A program made the translations under genes and the position numbers. Positions 9,236 through 12,068 of a stretch of DNA of 12,068 nt are shown piece by piece (positions within the stretch are counted from its first letter, which is position 1; every line of letters starts with the position of its first letter). The notes below the pieces were generated by a model. The model searched no databases, was not told the origin of the DNA, and saw nothing but the letters and a program-made list of their open reading frames with translations. The DNA comes from an uncultured Prevotellaceae bacterium (GTDB lineage: Bacteria; Bacteroidota; Bacteroidia; Bacteroidales; Bacteroidaceae): positions 1 to 12,068 of the forward strand of contig CALELI010000164.1 of assembly GCA_937902455.1 (NCBI GenBank), given 5' to 3'.

Positions 9236-9697
9236 ATGGAAAAAACTCTAGTAATACTCAAGCCAAGTGCCGTCCAGCGTTCTTTAGTTGGGCTTGTTAC
9301 GGCACGCTTTGAAAGGAAAGGACTCCGGCTTGCAGGAATGAAAATGATGCAACTTACTGATGAGTTGCTCGATAAGCATTATGCCCATTTGGCTGGTAAG
9401 CCTTTCTTCCAGAGAATCAAAAATTCAATGATGGCGGCTCCAGTAGTATGCTGTGTGTATGAAGGTGTTGATGCAGTGGAGACTGTAAGGGCAATGACTG
9501 GCAGTACAAATGGTCGTAAGGCCGAGCCTGGCACTATCAGAGGTGACTTCGGAATGAGTTTCCAGGAGAATATCGTACACACATCCGACAGCCCCGAAAA
9601 TGCAATAGCAGAAATCAACCGTTTTTTCAATTCGGACGAAATATTTGACTATAAGTTGGCATCAATGCAGTTCCTGTATGCCAATGATGAGTATTAA
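9236..9697 (+). CDS. ndk: Nucleoside diphosphate kinase
   Basis: Ndk moves the gamma phosphate of ATP to other nucleoside diphosphates through a phospho-histidine intermediate, balancing NTP and dNTP pools in the cytoplasm. The 153-residue protein starts MEKTLVILKPSAVQR, the standard N-terminus with the conserved Lys-Pro (9-10). It contains MTGSTNGRKAEPGTIRGDFG (87-106), the nucleotide-contacting loop, and NIVHTSDSPENA with the catalytic His115. All core residues are present and the length is typical of bacterial enzymes, with about 10 extra C-terminal residues. The ATG at 9236 is fixed by this N-terminus; it lies just downstream of the predicted promoter, so there is little room for a leader or ribosome-binding site. 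It is the first gene of the second operon, with 17 bases before the next gene. Confidence 0.97.
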   Translation: MEKTLVILKPSAVQRSLVGLVTARFERKGLRLAGMKMMQLTDELLDKHYAHLAGKPFFQRIKNSMMAAPVVCCVYEGVDAVETVRAMTGSTNGRKAEPGTIRGDFGMSFQENIVHTSDSPENAIAEINRFFNSDEIFDYKLASMQFLYANDEY

Positions 9698-9714
9698 ACT
9701 TACTGAAAGAAAAC

Positions 9715-10473
9715 ATGAGAAATTTGAGAAATATTGTAATAGGTCTTGCATTGGCCTCTATGGTTGCCGTGGATGCATCGGCTCAGGACTTGATTGCCCG
9801 TCGTGCTCCATCCGACAATCATATGATTGATGTCAAGAACGTGAAGATAAGTCATGCCTTCTTTAGTGTGAAGAAGACTGTTGCTACAGAAATCTATTCC
9901 GACTGGGATAACAGTGCAGTGTCAAAGGTCGCAGGGTTCCTTCCTGCAAGTTACAAGGTTGACCTGAGGGGCTTCTGCATGCCGACTCCGAGCCGTAAGA
10001 TTACTTCCAACTTTGGTCGTCGCTGGGGCAAGAATCATAGAGGAATAGATATCAAGGTCTATATCGGTGATACTATTGTCTCGGCTTTCGATGGCAAGGT
10101 CCGCATTTCCGGTTACGATGCCGGAGGGTGGGGCAAGTATGTGCTCATACGTCATCCGAATGGACTTGAAACACTCTACGGTCATCTCTCCCGCCAGCTT
10201 GTCGTGGAAGACCAGATGGTCAAGGCTGGTCAGCCTATCGGACTCGGTGGCGTTACCGGAAAGACTACTGGTTCTCATCTTCATTTCGAAACACGGCTTC
10301 TTGGTGAGACTATCAATCCTGCCTTGATGTTCGATTTTGCCAATCAGGATGTCACTGGCGACTATTTCATTTCTAATCTTGGTGAGATAAACAAGCGACC
10401 TGCATTCCCGATTGACCTGGACAATCTCCAGCCATCTTCATCAAACAAGGCTACTGCAGGCTCTAGGAGGTAA
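9715..10473 (+). CDS. Secreted M23 family peptidoglycan metalloendopeptidase
   Basis: This is a 252-residue LytM/M23 zinc endopeptidase that would cut peptide cross-links in peptidoglycan in the periplasm. Residues 1-23 form a signal peptide (MRNLRN, hydrophobic core, ASAQ cleavage region). The catalytic domain spans about 90-205 and shows every expected element: a SNFGRRWGKNHRGID start with zinc ligands His108 and Asp112, YGH with His157, and SHLHFE with His188 and ligand His190. It is therefore a complete, probably active hydrolase and not a degenerate activator such as EnvC or NlpD. There are no LysM or SH3 domains, and no sorting domain. A short serine-rich, basic tail (SSSNKATAGSRR) ends the protein. 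The last codons, AGGAGG plus TAA, also form a Shine-Dalgarno for the gene that starts 2 bases after this stop. The exact bond cleaved cannot be told from sequence. Confidence 0.92.
   Translation: MRNLRNIVIGLALASMVAVDASAQDLIARRAPSDNHMIDVKNVKISHAFFSVKKTVATEIYSDWDNSAVSKVAGFLPASYKVDLRGFCMPTPSRKITSNFGRRWGKNHRGIDIKVYIGDTIVSAFDGKVRISGYDAGGWGKYVLIRHPNGLETLYGHLSRQLVVEDQMVKAGQPIGLGGVTGKTTGSHLHFETRLLGETINPALMFDFANQDVTGDYFISNLGEINKRPAFPIDLDNLQPSSSNKATAGSRR
10465..10470 (+). promoter_or_regulatory. Full Shine-Dalgarno AGGAGG before the DUF1599 gene
   Basis: AGGAGG lies 5 bases ahead of the ATG at 10476 and is built into the final two arginine codons of the M23 gene. It fixes the start of the downstream gene. 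Most other starts in this window lack such a motif, which is normal for Bacteroidota. Confidence 0.7.
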
Positions 10474-10475
10474 TT

Positions 10476-11015
10476 ATGAATACTCAGGAACAATCCAGAC
10501 AGATAATAGCTAAGTGCCGTGACATTTTCTCCAAGAAACTCCACGACTACGGCTCTGCATGGCGTATAATGCGCCCTTCATCTGTAACCGACCAGATACT
10601 TATCAAGGCAAATCGCATTCGCAGTCTTGAGATAAAAGGTGTGTCACTTGTTGGCGAAGGCATATATCCGGAATTTCAGGCAATCGTCAATTATGGAATT
10701 GTCGGTCTTATTCAGCTCGAACTCGGATATGCCGAGAAGGATGACATGGTCCCAGAACAGGCACTTGAATACTACGACAAGTATGCAAAGGCTGCGCTCG
10801 ACCTTATGTTCAAGAAGAATCATGACTATGATGAGGCCTGGCGTGCAATGAGGGTCAGTTCATATACCGACCTGATTCTGATGAAAATCTATCGCACAAA
10901 GGAAATTGAAGGTAATGATGGCCAGACATTGATTTCGGAAGGAATCGATGCCAATTATATGGACATGATTAACTATTCTATTTTTGGATTGATTAAGCTG
11001 GAATTTGGAGAATGA
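10476..11015 (+). CDS. DUF1599 protein with two copies of the domain
   Basis: This 179-residue protein matches what I know as DUF1599, which I recall was later linked to nucleotide-modification systems (Nmad1); no reaction is established here. It is a tandem duplication. KKLHDYGSAWRIMRPSS with TDQILIK (20-44) is repeated as KKNHDYDEAWRAMRVSS with TDLILMK (113-137), and IVNYGIVGLIQLE (70-82) as MINYSIFGLIKLE (164-176). The offset is 93-94 residues. Conserved in both halves are His-Asp-Tyr, Trp-Arg, Met-Arg, Ser-Ser, Thr-Asp, Lys, Asn-Tyr and Leu-Glu. The fold should be all-alpha, and the acidic and basic pattern invites comparison with alpha-helical NTP pyrophosphatases, which is inference. 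There is no signal peptide, so it is cytoplasmic. It starts 2 bases after the M23 gene and overlaps the next gene in ATGA. Presence in a housekeeping operon with ndk argues against a phage origin. Confidence 0.85.
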   Translation: MNTQEQSRQIIAKCRDIFSKKLHDYGSAWRIMRPSSVTDQILIKANRIRSLEIKGVSLVGEGIYPEFQAIVNYGIVGLIQLELGYAEKDDMVPEQALEYYDKYAKAALDLMFKKNHDYDEAWRAMRVSSYTDLILMKIYRTKEIEGNDGQTLISEGIDANYMDMINYSIFGLIKLEFGE

Positions 11016-12028
11016 AGATAATCTTTGCCAATACTAGTAGGTTTCTGTTGGCTGTAACCTTTCTTTTCTCAGGTTTCGTGAAAGCCAACGACCCGTATGG
11101 AATGTCGTACAAGATTGCTGACTATTTCACAGCCTTTGGCGTGGAATTCATTCCGGGCCGGCAGGATCTTATCTGTGCCGTACTGCTTGCAGTTTTCGAA
11201 TTCTGCCTTGGAGTCCGTCTGCTTTTCGGACTCGGGAAGAGGCTGACATCGCTGGTCACTTTGATATTCGTTGCAGCGATGACATTGCTGACGGTCTATA
11301 TCTACGTCGAGAATCCGGTAACTGACTGTGGCTGTTTTGGCGATGTGATAGTTCTCACGAATGGTCAGACTCTCCTGAAGAATATTGTGCTGCTCTTTCT
11401 GGCAGTCATACTCTGCCTATGGTCAAAGCACATTATCCAGTTTGTCCCGGGATTCGTGGGCGGTATTGTACGTTTTGCTGGATTTGTTGTCATCACAGCC
11501 TTTGCATTGCATTGCATCTTCCGTCTCCCGATGATAGATTTCCGTCCTTATAAGGTGGGAACCAACATGAATGAACGTATCGAAATTCCAATGGAGGGAG
11601 CTGAAGGGGTCAAGGCTTCAAGATACGATGCGGCAGGACTTTATGTCATGGATAACGAGAGTGGTGATGATGTCACTGAACAGATATTCACTGATGAGAA
11701 GGCATTTCTCGTTGTCGCTCCAGACCTTGTCAGGGCCAGTGAATCGTATGCTGGAGAACTGAACAGGCTTTATGACTATTCAAAGATGCATGGATACACG
11801 TTCTATTTCGTTACGGCATCAGAGGATGATGCCCAAAGCGTGTGGAGAAAGAAGACAGCATCTGAATATCCAATATACGTCAGTGAAGACAGGATCCTCA
11901 AGACCATCATCCGGTCCAATCCTGGACTCGTGATTATCGAGAAAGGTGTCATCACTGCGAAATATGGTAACTGGGATTTAGGAAAAGGAATCAAGTCATT
12001 CATTAAAAAATCCGAAATCCGAAATTAA
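11012..12028 (+). CDS. DoxX/MauE-like membrane protein (BT_3928-like) with thioredoxin-like tail
   Basis: This 338-residue inner-membrane protein has an N-terminal DoxX/MauE-like domain with about five membrane segments (roughly 7-24, 52-74, 80-100, 120-138, 151-170). Family-typical stretches are LFSGFVKANDPYGMSYKI (18-35) and DCGCFGD (105-111), a Cys-x-Cys motif placed between segments 3 and 4, as in MauE-type proteins that work with thiol redox partners. Residues about 225-335 look thioredoxin-like: a strand (KAFLVVAP), a helix, a strand (YTFYFVT), a helix, then SNPGLVII with a possible cis-proline at 304. There is no CxxC where the active site should be. It resembles the Bacteroides protein BT_3928. 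The function is unknown; a redox or quinone-linked role is inference. The start overlaps the previous stop (ATGA). The last residues, SEIRN, are encoded by the heptanucleotide repeat tract described separately. Confidence 0.82.
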   Translation: MKIIFANTSRFLLAVTFLFSGFVKANDPYGMSYKIADYFTAFGVEFIPGRQDLICAVLLAVFEFCLGVRLLFGLGKRLTSLVTLIFVAAMTLLTVYIYVENPVTDCGCFGDVIVLTNGQTLLKNIVLLFLAVILCLWSKHIIQFVPGFVGGIVRFAGFVVITAFALHCIFRLPMIDFRPYKVGTNMNERIEIPMEGAEGVKASRYDAAGLYVMDNESGDDVTEQIFTDEKAFLVVAPDLVRASESYAGELNRLYDYSKMHGYTFYFVTASEDDAQSVWRKKTASEYPIYVSEDRILKTIIRSNPGLVIIEKGVITAKYGNWDLGKGIKSFIKKSEIRN

Positions 12029-12068
12029 CAACAACTCGTAACTCGTAATTCGTAATTCGTAATTAACA
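12011..12068. repeat. Heptanucleotide tandem-repeat tract at the end of the operon
   Basis: From 12011 the sequence keeps a 7-base period to the window edge: TCCGAAA twice (12011-12024), AACTCGT twice (12033-12046), then AATTCGT twice (12047-12060). AATTAACA occurs at 12023-12030 and again at 12061-12068, 38 bases apart, so the tract may be part of a larger repeat unit that continues beyond the window. It covers the last codons and the stop of the DoxX-like gene and the whole 40-base downstream spacer. No terminator hairpin or gene is visible here. The repeat is seen directly; its role is unknown. Confidence 0.85.

Noticed and set aside
9645..9830. 61-codon + strand frame bridging the end of ndk and the start of the M23 gene
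   Set aside because: It lies in a different frame from two well-identified genes and its translation has no recognisable features.
10476..11015. DUF1599 gene as a sign of a phage or DNA-modification island
   Set aside because: It is tightly packed in an operon with ndk and envelope genes, with similar base composition and no integrase, transposase or modification enzyme nearby.
1..12068. Search for a defence system, toxin-antitoxin pair, CRISPR array, tRNA or insertion sequence
   Set aside because: All but about 140 bases are filled by nine co-directional genes, none of which shows such features; the only repeats seen are at the right-hand end.

Overview
The window (12,068 bp) looks like ordinary core chromosome from a Bacteroidota bacterium, most likely of the order Bacteroidales and plausibly Prevotellaceae. 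The reasons are a SprA/Sov-type type IX secretion translocon, a Bacteroidetes-style S8 protease, a duplicated DUF1599 protein, a BT_3928-like DoxX protein, and a TAnnTTTG-type promoter. All nine genes lie on the + strand and are tightly packed. I see no mobile element, tRNA, rRNA or CRISPR array.

Region 1 (1-9153) reads as one operon. It begins inside sprA, whose 5' end lies before the window. Then come an unrecognised 225-residue helical protein, a secreted subtilisin-like protease, and the two subunits of exonuclease VII (xseA, xseB). Successive genes overlap by 4, 4 and 25 bases, and xseB follows xseA after 5 bases, so translational coupling is likely. The operon joins outer-membrane secretion to a DNA-repair nuclease. 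I take this as conserved gene packing and see no proof of shared function.

Region 2 (9154-9235) is the only real intergenic gap before the right-hand end. It holds two back-to-back Bacteroidetes -7 elements very close to the ndk start codon.

Region 3 (9236-12028) is a second operon: nucleoside diphosphate kinase (ndk), a secreted M23 peptidoglycan endopeptidase, a DUF1599 protein made of two copies of one domain, and a DoxX/MauE-like membrane protein with a periplasm-type C-terminal domain. Gaps are 17, 2 and -4 bases. The last gene ends inside a run of 7-base tandem repeats that reaches the window edge. From memory of Bacteroidales gene order, tpiA would be expected next, but it is not in the window.

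I did not find a clear new biological system. The best candidates for a second look are the unknown protein coupled to sprA and the protease, the heptanucleotide repeat tract at 12011-12068, and the tandem promoter with its nearly absent leader in front of ndk.
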